Below, one piece after another: positions 55,579-64,000 of a DNA stretch of 64,000 bases. The DNA is from Zelonia costaricensis (Eukaryota > Euglenozoa > Kinetoplastea > Trypanosomatida > Trypanosomatidae): the NCBI GenBank assembly GCA_030849075.1, contig JASAOO010003508.1, positions 1-64,000 of the forward strand, in the 5' to 3' direction. Made by a program: the position numbers and the translations under genes. The notes beneath the pieces are model-generated. The model did not search any database, was not told where the DNA came from, and worked only from the letters and a program-made list of their open reading frames with translations. The first letter of the stretch is position 1; every line of letters starts with the position of its first letter.

Positions 55579-56535
55579 CTACATGGGTGGGGGCGGGAGG
55601 TTGTAGCGGGCGATGAGCATGTCGATCGAGCTCTGAATCATCTCCAGCTCGCCGCGCAGCTTGGCTGCCGCCGCGGCCTCCTTTTCCTCATAGTCGTGCA
55701 TGTGCTGGCGGTAGGGCCGGCCGTCGACACCGAGACCGAAGCCCGGCGGCACCGGCACAGCGGGCGGCATTGCCCATCGCGAGTAGCCGCCACCGGTGTA
55801 CGGCGAGGGCGCATAGGGGCCAGGGTAGTAGGCGCCGTACGGCATGGGCAGCGGGTCGGTCTGCGTGCCCACCGTCGTGACTGTTTGTGTGCCCCGGTCC
55901 ACCACCATGACCTCGACCGCCTCGTACACCGGGCCGCTGACGCCGGGGCCGAGGCCTTGCATCGTTTTCTCGATTTCGGGAAGGTGGCTCGACTCGGTGG
56001 CGGTGTCGGTGCGTGTCATCTCCGTCAGCGGCCGCGTCTGCGCTCCGCTTGGGGATGTCGCGCTTGTGCCGGCGAGGCTGCCACCGCCGCCTCCCAGCAC
56101 CGCCGGCGCCCACGCCGACTGCGCCACAGGCTGCATCGAGGTGAGAGTGGCGCCGAAGGGGAAGTGGCTACGGTCCGGTGCCGCGGCCAGCGGCCAGACC
56201 GGGCTAGCAGACGTGGGGCTCGACGATGCCGACGTCGCCTTGGCGACTGCGTCGGTTCCGAGTAAGCGCAGCATCTTTTCCCGCGTCTCGTCCTGCCGGC
56301 CGTACAGGCCGCTGGTGGGGTGCCCTGTTGGCCGCGACGTCGGTGGGGTGTGGGCGGAGGCAAAGCTACCCGACCCCGACGCCACCCCGCCGCTCTGACG
56401 CGCGACGCTGTCTTTGCGTGAACCGCTGGAGCGCTCGCCGCTGATGCTCCCCGCCTGCTGCCCGCCACCACCACCTCCTTCGTCCGAGGATGAGGAAGAG
56501 GATGAGTCCTCGAGCCACTGGTCCAGCGTCTTCAT
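55579..56535 (-). CDS. Disordered hypothetical protein with tandem TQT motifs
   Basis: A 318-residue protein, mostly low-complexity (Ser, Gly, Pro, Tyr). It has a Ser run at 11-17, a short helical segment at 80-95, and a Pro/Tyr-rich region at 229-268. Residues 213-228 contain two TQT motifs (216-218 and 224-226) in contexts RGTQTV and VGTQTDP. These fit the binding consensus of dynein light chain LC8, which binds such anchors in disordered partners. A final helix (282-311, EKEAAAAAKLRGELEMIQSSIDMLIARY) could dimerise. The frame extends upstream to 56613; the ATG at 56535 (MKTLDQWLED) is the better start because the extra codons are His/Pro-rich UTR-like sequence. No known family recognised. 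Confidence 0.78.
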   Translation of the reverse strand: MKTLDQWLEDSSSSSSSDEGGGGGGQQAGSISGERSSGSRKDSVARQSGGVASGSGSFASAHTPPTSRPTGHPTSGLYGRQDETREKMLRLLGTDAVAKATSASSSPTSASPVWPLAAAPDRSHFPFGATLTSMQPVAQSAWAPAVLGGGGGSLAGTSATSPSGAQTRPLTEMTRTDTATESSHLPEIEKTMQGLGPGVSGPVYEAVEVMVVDRGTQTVTTVGTQTDPLPMPYGAYYPGPYAPSPYTGGGYSRWAMPPAVPVPPGFGLGVDGRPYRQHMHDYEEKEAAAAAKLRGELEMIQSSIDMLIARYNLPPPPM

Positions 56536-57739
56536 CGGGTGGGATTGGAAGAGGGGGGGGGTGATGGTGGATGAGAAAACGCAATAACGCGGGTGATGAT
56601 GCGTGCGGTGCACAGTGGACGGCTCTTTGCGTGTATGTGTTGGCTTGGGGTGTGCGTATGTGTGCTTGTGTATGCGGAACCCGGTGTGGGCCCTCTATGA
56701 GGAAGTGCGGATGCAGCTCTGATGTCGCCGCGGCCTTCTTCGCGCTGCGAGCGGCGGCTGAGGCAGAGACGATGCTAGTGGAGCATCCGAAGGGGAAGGG
56801 TGGGGGGTTGGGTTGGGAGAAGAGCAGTGCTGGCGAGTGAGAGCGGTGTGCGCCGGGTTGCGTGCGGGCTGGCGCTATTCCATGTGAGACGGGAAACCAG
56901 TGTTTCGTGGTGAGAAGTAACCGTACGCGACTGGCGGAGTTAACGTGGTGGAAGGTGCCACCATGACAACGTTGCCACGGCGACCAGGATGTACATGCAC
57001 ATCGAGTGAGAGGGAAAGCAAGCGCGCGCAAGCCGCCGGCTCTGCCACGGTAGTGCAAAGCAAACAGAATGAAAACAAACGCGCAAGAGAGGCACAGAGC
57101 ACTGCACCACAGCTCGGTACACAAACGAGCACACGCAAGCTCACAAACAGCTTCACAAACGTCCGCATCAGCACAATGGAGGTGAGTTGCGCACTCCCAG
57201 GGGAGGCGCCTGCAGATGCAACACAATGCGCCACGACAGTGGCTGGAAAGCAAGTCTAAGGAAGACAGAGAGAGAGAGCCGGTGTCCGCCCTCTTCTCCC
57301 GCCACTCCCCCCCCCCACCACACCCCTCGCCCTCTCCGCTTAAGCAGCCCTCCTTTATCCCACTTCGATCGAAAGGAGACGAATCGCAAAAAAAAAAAAA
57401 AAAGAAAGGAAAGGAGGCAATCAGGCGGCAACGATGGGTGCGCACTCTGCCGCTGCGTATTCCCCGTTTGGCGGGCGAGAGGAAGAGTGGGTGGGTGTGA
57501 GGGGGGAGGGGGGGGGAGAGGGAAAGCGCCGTCACAGCAGGGGCAGACTTCACCACGAGCGGTGAGATTGGAAGAAAAAAAAAAAAAAGCGGGTCAGCAG
57601 CGGAGAGCGCGCCTGCAGGCGCGAGGATTGACATCCTTTGTACGCCGGCTTCCTCCCCGTCTACCCGTTTCTCTTTTCTTTTCTTTTTTTTTTTCTTTGC
57701 CGCCGCAGGAGGCGTCTTCTGTCTTTTTTTTTCGATCTT
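56536..57739. other. Intergenic region RAB28 to TQT-motif gene
   Basis: About 1.2 kb of UTR-like sequence with A-rich runs near 57390 and 57575 and a T-rich run near 57680. No gene supported. Confidence 0.6.
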
Positions 57740-58447
57740 TTACATGACGCTGCAGTCGTCGTTCTTAGACTTGGCTTTGGAAGTGCTCGTTGCCTGCAGT
57801 ACCGGGACCCGCGGCGCCGCCTGCCGCTCCTCCGGCTTGCTCACCACGTTCGCCGTGACGCGGTCCGTGAGGTCGAGGTCCTGCTGCTTCATCTCGACCC
57901 CAGCCAGCGTGGCGGCGATGCGGGTGAACATGGCATTCACGTGCTCGCCCGACTGCGCGGAGACGGTGCAGTGCGGGATGCTGAAGTTCTTGCTAAAGGC
58001 GTTCTGGTTCTCCTCCGTCACCTGCCGGTTCGGCAGATCCATCTTGTTGCCCACCAACACCATCTTCGGGAGGTGGGCCGCCGGCGACTCTGCAAACACC
58101 TTGTCCACGCACTCCTTCCAGTCGATGAGGTCCTTGAAGGAGTTGAGGTTGGTGGTGTCGTATACGAGGCACACGGCGTGGCAGCCGTGGATGTAGTTGG
58201 CGAGCATCTTGCCGCCAAGCTGCTGGCCGCCGATGTCCCAAAGCTGCAGCGTGACGGCAGCGCGGCCGTGCGGCAGCTGCACCTTGCGCGAGTAGAAGTC
58301 GAGGCCAATGGTCTGCTTGTAGTTCTTGGCGAAGCCGCTATCGCAGAAGTGCCGAATGAGGGATGTCTTGCCCACCGCGCCGTTGCCGAGCACCACGACC
58401 TTGAACTGGGTCGTTCCTTCGTCGGAGTGGTCGCTGCCGCTGTCCAT
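57740..58447 (-). CDS. RAB28: Rab28-family small GTPase
   Basis: A 235-residue Ras-superfamily GTPase. Guanine-nucleotide motifs are intact: P-loop GNGAVGKT (21-28), switch I Thr (T46 in QTIGLDF), switch II WDIGGQ (70-75), NKMD (134-137) and SAQ (163-165). The IGGQ switch II in place of the usual TAGQ and the QTIGLDF/IGGKML pattern are hallmarks of Rab28. The C-terminus ends Cys-Ser-Val-Met, a CaaX-type box rather than the double cysteine of most Rabs, as in animal Rab28. Rab28 acts in ciliary/IFT-BBSome traffic in animals and in endosome-lysosome traffic in trypanosomes. An upstream extension of the frame (to 58843) is UTR-like; the acceptor candidate at 58523-58524 supports the ATG at 58447. 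Confidence 0.95.
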   Translation of the reverse strand: MDSGSDHSDEGTTQFKVVVLGNGAVGKTSLIRHFCDSGFAKNYKQTIGLDFYSRKVQLPHGRAAVTLQLWDIGGQQLGGKMLANYIHGCHAVCLVYDTTNLNSFKDLIDWKECVDKVFAESPAAHLPKMVLVGNKMDLPNRQVTEENQNAFSKNFSIPHCTVSAQSGEHVNAMFTRIAATLAGVEMKQQDLDLTDRVTANVVSKPEERQAAPRVPVLQATSTSKAKSKNDDCSVM

Positions 58448-59029
58448 GACGGTGCGTCCGCTATTGCTGGTGGTGGTGCGGGGGATGTGTGAGGACGAGT
58501 AAGCAAGCGTGTTTACGCTGGGCTGTGATTGCCAACAGAAGCACACACACACAAAAAAATGAAGGACTCGGCGGAGGTAAGAAGCGAGTCGAATCGAAAC
58601 TCCTGCACGTGTGGAGGACAAGGGCGAACACGTATGTGCGAGTTCAGGAGCGTGTAGGGGGAGAGAGAGAGCGCGTGTTGCGTAGCGGGGGAGATGGAAA
58701 GGAGAAACGGCACCAAACAAAAAACCCACGAAAAAAATCAAAACACGCACATGCGGCGTACCGTGGAGGGCCCTGTCGTGTCGTTGGGGTGCAACAGGGG
58801 CAAGAAGCGATGCCACAAGACACGCAATGAGGCAGCGGGACACGGCGCGTCCCTGTTGTTTCCTTGGGGGTGCGTTGTGTGGAGCCGTTGGGCATCACAT
58901 GCGGTCGCCCAGGCGCCATGCGCAGGCAAGCAGTCCAGAATGGCAATAGCAAAACACCAAAACACCAAGCCTGAGGGGCAGGCGTCACTCTCAGCACCGG
59001 AGGCAGAGCTCCGTCAACGGGGCGCAGGA
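58448..59029. other. Intergenic region AAA+ gene to RAB28
   Basis: A 580-base spacer carrying the RAB28 splice tract and the 3' UTR of the AAA+ gene. No gene supported. Confidence 0.6.
58523..58560 (-). promoter_or_regulatory. Candidate trans-splice acceptor for RAB28
   Basis: T7 followed by a GT-rich and CT-rich stretch in the transcript (plus-strand 58540-58559) and then CACAG with AG at 58523-58524, giving a 5' UTR of about 75 bases. Confidence 0.45.
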
Positions 59030-61837
59030 CTACGGACACGAAGACACCGCCGACCTGGACGCCCGCACAAGCCACGCGAGGAGGAGCACGGCGAGGCCGC
59101 CCGCCTTGTAGGGGCCAAGCAAGTAAAAGAGGCCCCGCACAGCGTCGAGCAGGACACTCAAGGGCACCCCGAGCACCAGCACGAGGCAGCCCACCACCGC
59201 GAGCGCAAAGATCAGCGTCAGCTTCAGCCCAATTACGAGCGCCATGAGACACAGACAGCTCAGGAGCGATACAAGCAGCAGCGCCAACGCCTTTTGCAGC
59301 AGCATAACCTTCTCCTTGAGAGTCACGATCTCAAGGTCGCGCTGCCGCACCAGCTCCCGCGTCATGGCCAGCTCCTTCTCGAGCTCTGTGACGCGCTCTG
59401 TGTCGACTGCGTACGCGTGCTCCTTCTCCAGCTCGGCAGGCGCCGGCGTGCTCCGATGCGGTGCGGTGAGCGGCGCCAGGCTCGACGCCGCGGCTGTGGC
59501 GGCGACGTCCACGTGCGCGCTGGCAGGCAGCGGCGTCGTGACGTGTGGCGCATCGAGCACCGTGGCGGCCGCAGATGCAGGCGGGGCCGCGTCAGGCGCC
59601 GCGCTGGACGCCGCCCACAGCGCCAGCGACGTCGACCCGCCTGGCAGCGACTCCCACGCCTCCACGAGCAGCGACTTCTCTCCGCTCTCCACGTCGTCGC
59701 CACCCGCGCGCGCGGTGGCACTCAGAAGCTCCGAAGCGTGTGCCGGCAGCAGCACCGGCACACCGCCACCGCTGCCGGCGACGTGGCGCTCGACGGTGAG
59801 CACGCCTGCGGTCCACCCCGCCCGCACCATGCACAGCACCTGCGTCCGCACCGCGTCCTCGAGTGTGGCGGCGTGGAAGGTGCGCAGTCGCTCCACCATC
59901 GAGTCGACGAAGCTGGGCGTCGCGTAGAGGTGGCGGCCCTTCTCCGCTTGACTCGTGAGGAGCCGCTCCAGTAGGAGGCAGACGAACTGCCGCCGCTCGA
60001 CGCGGGTGTACGGCATGAACGGGAAGAAGGCGTCGACGCGATTCACAAACGGCTCGCCCATCGTGTCGCGGCACACGTCCTTGCACTGCTTCTCAAAGAG
60101 GCCACGAATCTTCTCCTGATCCGCCGGCGTGGCGCCGAGGTAGAGGCCCTCGCGAGCTGCAATGCTGTCGGCGGCGATGTTGCACGTCAGGATGAACGTC
60201 GCGCGCACCGTGGAAACCGATCGGCTGGCCTCCTTCAGCGACCGCAGCACGCCGTTCTTCTGAAAGGCGGAGAGCCACAGGTTGTGGATGGCCTCTGCGG
60301 TGCCCTTCTCAAACTCATCGAGCACCACCACGGCGTCGGGGTGCTTCATCAGGGCGGAGAGAAGGATGCCGCTGCCGACGTGGGCCGCCGGCGGGTCAAC
60401 GAGGGAGTAGATGCTGTCCTTGGTGCAGAAGGACGGCATGTGGATGTACACCAGCTTGCCAGACCCCTCCAGCTCTGCCATGGGCACCCCGTGCAGCACG
60501 CTCGCCACCCGCCGCGCCAGCTCTGACTTGCCGTATCCGGAGGGGCCGAAGAAGACGAGCACCGTCGGCTTGTCCGCGTCGAAGATGCTGGCCGACAAGA
60601 AGTGCGAGCGCAGCGCCGCCCAGATCGGCCGCTGCCCAACGTACTGCGACGCCCCGTCGGCCCAGCGCACTTCGGGACTGCGCGACACCGATGCACGTTC
60701 GTCACGCGGCAGGGCTGCGCGGTTCTCGCGCATCAGCCGCACCGTCGCGCGTAGGTCGTCGCCGTCGCTGCCGGCGCTGCGCCGTGCGTCAGCCTCGTGC
60801 TGGCGGTGCACCAGCGCGACCTCGAGCTCGCCCATGAGCGGCCACATGACGGCGAGAGGGCTAGCGGGCTCGGTCGCTGCGGCGGCCGCCGCTACACGGC
60901 TGCCCGTCTTGGCGCTGCTGTCGCTCGGCACGGCTGGTGGTGCGGCACTCATCATCATCTCCTCTAGCGCCGCGAGGTGGGCAATGCTGCGAACCGCGAG
61001 TTGCGACTGGTCGCGCACCTTGCACGCGTAGACAGCCAGAACAGTCACCATGACAACGGCGAGGACGGGCCGCTGCTTCAACGCGCTCGGGTCGCCAATC
61101 TTCTCGTCGTACAGCTCGACGAGGGCAGCCGCGTCGGTGCCGATGGGGCCGGCAACGCCACAGCCATCGCCAGCTGGCAGTCCCTCCTGCTGAAGCAGGT
61201 GCTGGGTCAGCACTGTCATGTCGGCGAAGACGTCCAACTGCATCAGCTGCTGCTGTTGCTGCTGGTCCTTCTCCCCAAGCGTCGCGGCCGCCGCAGTGTC
61301 GGAGCTCCCTGCGCCGCGGGCTTTGCCAAGGTGCGCGACGCGCTGCTTCACAAACCGCGCCAGCCGAGCCCGACGGCCTGCTGGAGTGCCGCCACTGACC
61401 GTCCCCTCCTCTGCGCTCGCGGGCGGCGACTCGCGACCGTGCGTCAGCCCCGCCACGAGCTGCAGCAGGCGATCGACGCGGTCAGCGAGGACGTCCGTCG
61501 TAATGGCGCCACCCCACCACACGCAGAGGTGCACCATCAGGGCCACCGCCGGCACGTGCAGCTGCGCCGCCGTCAGCGTCGCGCAGACGTCAGATGGCGC
61601 GCTGGTCGCCGCCGTGGCCGCGCCGCGCCGCTCGAGCGCAGCCAGAAATGCCTGCCACTCCTGAAAGGACAGAGAGAAGCCGGCCTTCGCGTTGCGGGTG
61701 CTGGACGAGCCGGCTGTGGCGCCGCTGGACGCGTCCGCCTCCATGGCCTCCGTGTCGGCCGCGATGGCCACCTCCAGCAGCGACGACCACTGCCGGCGGA
61801 GAAACAACTCCTCCTGCCGCGACAGCGACGAGCCCAT
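59030..61837 (-). CDS. ClpB-type AAA+ ATPase with C-terminal membrane helices
   Basis: A 935-residue protein. One AAA+ module of the ClpA/B (AAA_2) type spans about 395-690: Walker A GPSGYGKS (431-438), Walker B VVVLDEFEK (503-511), sensor-1 Asn (N553 in LTCNIA) and a likely arginine finger R600 in FVNRVDAFFPF. The N-terminus is MGSSLSRQ, with Gly2 and Ser6 as expected for N-myristoylation. Residues 60-300 are helical and unrecognised. After a disordered Ala-rich linker, a coiled coil (about 805-848) leads into about three hydrophobic segments (850-885, 888-910, 912-925). This suggests a cytosolic ATPase tethered to a membrane, unlike soluble ClpB/Hsp100. Torsins are the closest membrane-linked relatives in concept, but they are lumenal. 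No ClpB N-domain or second AAA module is seen. The substrate is unknown. Confidence 0.88.
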   Translation of the reverse strand: MGSSLSRQEELFLRRQWSSLLEVAIAADTEAMEADASSGATAGSSSTRNAKAGFSLSFQEWQAFLAALERRGAATAATSAPSDVCATLTAAQLHVPAVALMVHLCVWWGGAITTDVLADRVDRLLQLVAGLTHGRESPPASAEEGTVSGGTPAGRRARLARFVKQRVAHLGKARGAGSSDTAAAATLGEKDQQQQQQLMQLDVFADMTVLTQHLLQQEGLPAGDGCGVAGPIGTDAAALVELYDEKIGDPSALKQRPVLAVVMVTVLAVYACKVRDQSQLAVRSIAHLAALEEMMMSAAPPAVPSDSSAKTGSRVAAAAAATEPASPLAVMWPLMGELEVALVHRQHEADARRSAGSDGDDLRATVRLMRENRAALPRDERASVSRSPEVRWADGASQYVGQRPIWAALRSHFLSASIFDADKPTVLVFFGPSGYGKSELARRVASVLHGVPMAELEGSGKLVYIHMPSFCTKDSIYSLVDPPAAHVGSGILLSALMKHPDAVVVLDEFEKGTAEAIHNLWLSAFQKNGVLRSLKEASRSVSTVRATFILTCNIAADSIAAREGLYLGATPADQEKIRGLFEKQCKDVCRDTMGEPFVNRVDAFFPFMPYTRVERRQFVCLLLERLLTSQAEKGRHLYATPSFVDSMVERLRTFHAATLEDAVRTQVLCMVRAGWTAGVLTVERHVAGSGGGVPVLLPAHASELLSATARAGGDDVESGEKSLLVEAWESLPGGSTSLALWAASSAAPDAAPPASAAATVLDAPHVTTPLPASAHVDVAATAAASSLAPLTAPHRSTPAPAELEKEHAYAVDTERVTELEKELAMTRELVRQRDLEIVTLKEKVMLLQKALALLLVSLLSCLCLMALVIGLKLTLIFALAVVGCLVLVLGVPLSVLLDAVRGLFYLLGPYKAGGLAVLLLAWLVRASRSAVSSCP

Positions 61838-62641
61838 GACGAGGGCGGTGACAGGAGCCAGGAAAGGAGTGTACGTGTGTGTATGTTTGTGTTGTGGCGC
61901 GCCGTTTGCAGTGGCGAGCCTGCGCAAGCAGAGACGAAGAAGCGATGGCGCACACGAGAAAAAAAAAAACGGGTATCGAGAGGGCAGCCAGCGAGAATCC
62001 ACAGCCCGCAAACCCGATCGTGGTGAGAAAGCACCACCGTACACCCCCACCTCAGTGCGCGGCCGAGCAGCAGGGTGAAGAGTTCGCGCTGAGCATGAGC
62101 GGTGCCCCGCATTGCCCTGTCCTTCGTGCGAGGCGCTGCATACGCACGTTCATGCTGCCTCCTTCCCGCGCACAAGTCCAACATGCGCTCCCCTCCTATT
62201 TCCTTCTCACTTCCACCAGCGCAGAGGCACACAGTAGCGGTGCGCCTCAGACAGCTGGGTGTCCGGTTTCGTTCCATGCTACCCTCTCTTGTTCGATTTT
62301 GGATTTTTTTTTTCATGGAGGGCAAGGTCAGAAAAGGAAGGCTCACCAGATGACTAGATTACATGACGTGCGTCGATGTCGATGCAACGCGGATCAGGCA
62401 GAACACACGACAGCGGTAAGCAGAATGCGTGAAACGCGCCGAACACGCAAAGGGAGGGATTGGGGAGGGGGGAGGGGCTGCTGGAGGAGGAGAAGCAGGT
62501 GGCCACGTGCAAGCGCGTGTGGCAGAGGCATACCTACGCTGATGCTGTTCCTCGTTTTACGTAGACGGCGTGCAAGCCCCTTCCGCCCCCACCCACCCAC
62601 CTCCTCCCAGCTGCCCTCTTCTCCTCTCGCAGCTGTACCAG
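61838..62641. other. Intergenic region 374-aa gene to AAA+ gene
   Basis: About 0.8 kb with the AAA+ splice tract (A10 on plus near 61960) and unremarkable 3' UTR sequence. No gene supported. Confidence 0.6.
61920..61971 (-). promoter_or_regulatory. Candidate trans-splice acceptor for the AAA+ gene
   Basis: A T10 tract with further C/T in the transcript (plus-strand A run near 61960-61969) is followed by GCAG with AG at 61920-61921, giving an 82-base 5' UTR and excluding the in-frame ATG at 62050. Confidence 0.55.
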
Positions 62642-63766
62642 TCACTGCGCGACTGATGCGCTCTCTGCCGCCCCTGGCTGCGGCGACGCTTGCTGTTGCT
62701 GCGCTAGCGCCAGCGCTTGTTGCTGCTGCATGATTTCAAGCTGACGCTGGAGCTGGACTTGCAGCTCCTGCTGTGGATCGCGCCGTGCCGCGTCGAGGCC
62801 GTACTGTGACACCATCAGCTCTTCCTGCAGTAGCTGGAAGCGCTGGAGCTGCTGCGCCGTGGCGTTGACGGCGATGGTCAGCTGGGCCTCGAGCCGTGCC
62901 CGCTTTCCCTGTAGGTCCTTCATCACCACGAAGAGCGGCATCGGCACGCCGTTGCGCCGCCCGTTGGAGGAGTGCCCGCGGTCCGCGTCCGCACTTGCCG
63001 GTGGCGCCGCCGCAGGGACGGCAACCACCGGAGGCACCAAGGCCACCGAGCTGCCGCCGACGGTGGATGTGATGGATTTGGACAACTTGGACGCCGGCCC
63101 GGCTTTGCGCGGCCCCCCACCGCGGTCCAGCGTCATGGAGGTGGAGACGTCGGAGAGCGACGGCGGGTCGACGGGGGCAGACTGCGTCGCGGCGGCCGCC
63201 TCGACAACAAGGACCGACGGGGCGGCGTAGAAGAGGGTCTGCAGGGCGGCGGACACCTTCGGCCGCGTGGCCGGTGCGACTTGCATGATGGCCTGCTCAA
63301 CGGACTCCATTTGGGCGCCGCCTGGCGCGGCCGCGGCGTCGCCCCCAAACGGACCCGCGCCATCCCACACGGACCGCGCGTTGCTGCTGGCCCGCCGCTT
63401 CTGTGTGGGTGACGTCGTTGCGGAGCGCCCCGTGCTGCCGTTCGGGCTGTTTGTGCGCTGCGAGCTTGGCCGCTGGCGGTCGCGAAGCTGCGGCGGCAGC
63501 TCGTCCACGTTCAGCGACCAGAGTCCGGCCGCGACCAATGTCAGCTCCTCCAGCTCGCGCTTCGTAGTGTCCACTTCGCTTGTGTGCTGCTGGAGGAGCT
63601 GCTGGACTCGGCGCATGGCCAGCACCGCATCGTCAACGCGCTTCGCCCACGTACGCTGGAAGATCGCGCGCGGCGTCAGCGCGTGCGTGGTGGCCGCGTC
63701 TTCGTCGATGCCGGCAGTCGCGCCGTCCCCGGCCCCGCCCTTTTTTGCTGGTGCCTTCTTACCCAT
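62642..63766 (-). CDS. Hypothetical protein with helical C-terminus
   Basis: A 374-residue protein I do not recognise. A Lys/Ala-rich start (MGKKAPAKKGG) is followed by a helical segment (about 38-92, containing FQRTWAKRVDDAVLAMRRVQQLLQQ), then a long Ser/Ala/Pro-rich linker, and a C-terminal Gln-rich coiled-coil-like region (about 285-360, LEAQLTIAVNATAQQLQRFQ and repeated Gln). No catalytic motif, signal peptide or membrane helix is visible. The frame is open upstream to 63910, but that part is Pro/Ser-rich, and an acceptor candidate (63774-63775) lies just 5' of the ATG at 63766. It is the first gene of the unit inside this window. Confidence 0.72.
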   Translation of the reverse strand: MGKKAPAKKGGAGDGATAGIDEDAATTHALTPRAIFQRTWAKRVDDAVLAMRRVQQLLQQHTSEVDTTKRELEELTLVAAGLWSLNVDELPPQLRDRQRPSSQRTNSPNGSTGRSATTSPTQKRRASSNARSVWDGAGPFGGDAAAAPGGAQMESVEQAIMQVAPATRPKVSAALQTLFYAAPSVLVVEAAAATQSAPVDPPSLSDVSTSMTLDRGGGPRKAGPASKLSKSITSTVGGSSVALVPPVVAVPAAAPPASADADRGHSSNGRRNGVPMPLFVVMKDLQGKRARLEAQLTIAVNATAQQLQRFQLLQEELMVSQYGLDAARRDPQQELQVQLQRQLEIMQQQQALALAQQQQASPQPGAAESASVAQ

Positions 63767-63773
63767 GGAAGGC

Positions 63774-63810
63774 CTATGGTGGGGAGACGAGGGGAGGGGG
63801 GGGGGGATTG
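63774..63810 (-). promoter_or_regulatory. Candidate trans-splice acceptor for the 374-aa gene
   Basis: C/T-rich tract in the transcript (plus-strand purines 63778-63808) followed by ATAG with AG at 63774-63775. The 5' UTR would be only 7 bases, so a tract further upstream (63838-63869) may be used instead. Confidence 0.35.
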
Positions 63811-64000
63811 TTTGGTGCGTATAGCGAACTGCGCACGTTTTGGGGAGAGCGGAAGGGGGGGGGGGGGAAGTGGGGACGTTCGAAGGGGCGCTTGACCTCA
63901 TGCGGTGCAACAGACGACGTCCAAGAGGCGGAGGCGGAGGCGGAGGGAGGGGAGTACGGCAGAAGGACGTGGACGAGCAACGAATGGGCAGCCGCTGTGG

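Overview
The window is a piece of a kinetoplastid (trypanosomatid) nuclear chromosome, most like Leishmania or a close Leishmaniinae relative. The evidence is GC-rich intronless genes, all on one strand, separated by long intergenic stretches with polypyrimidine tracts and dinucleotide repeats. Many start codons are preceded by a polypyrimidine tract and an AG, the pattern used for trans-splicing of the spliced leader. All 16 genes I can support lie on the minus strand, so the whole window reads as one polycistronic unit transcribed from high to low coordinates. I see no strand switch, tRNA, rRNA, insertion sequence or CRISPR array.

Layout in transcription order (right to left): a coiled-coil hypothetical (62642-63766); a ClpB-type AAA+ ATPase with a predicted N-myristoylation site and C-terminal membrane helices (59030-61837); RAB28 (57740-58447); a disordered protein with two TQT motifs (55579-56535); a coiled-coil protein (53952-55133); a PH-like protein with a PP1-type docking motif (52202-53170); a small membrane protein (50787-51281); the TOG-domain microtubule polymerase XMAP215 (43770-49763); a tandem pair of small DUF3147-like membrane proteins (40804-41160 and 39276-39644); IFT46 (36897-38318); a CDK-type kinase (33403-35250); a large J-domain protein (25813-29010); the queuine tRNA-ribosyltransferase catalytic subunit (23210-24619); the giant central-pair protein HYDIN (4193-21781, 5862 aa); and splicing factor SF3A3 (105-1955).

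Functionally the window is enriched for flagellum and microtubule genes: HYDIN (central pair), IFT46 (IFT-B train), RAB28 (a ciliary GTPase in other eukaryotes) and XMAP215 (microtubule growth). Two RNA genes (SF3A3, TGT) and several conserved proteins of unknown function are interspersed. From memory, and not checked, several of these (SF3a60, HYDIN, CRK11, IFT46, XMAP215, RAB28) lie close together on Trypanosoma brucei chromosome 6, so the block is probably ancient synteny. Kinetoplastid units usually mix functions, so neighbourhood here is weak evidence of shared role.

I found no clearly new multi-gene system. The items most worth a second look are the duplicated bacterial-type DUF3147 pair, the membrane-anchored AAA+ protein with two predicted membrane attachments, the tandem TQT and RVxF docking motifs, and an anomalous G-tract intergenic region near 53.5 kb. 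Start codons were checked against the sequence; where an open frame runs further upstream I chose the ATG downstream of a plausible splice acceptor or at the start of family homology.
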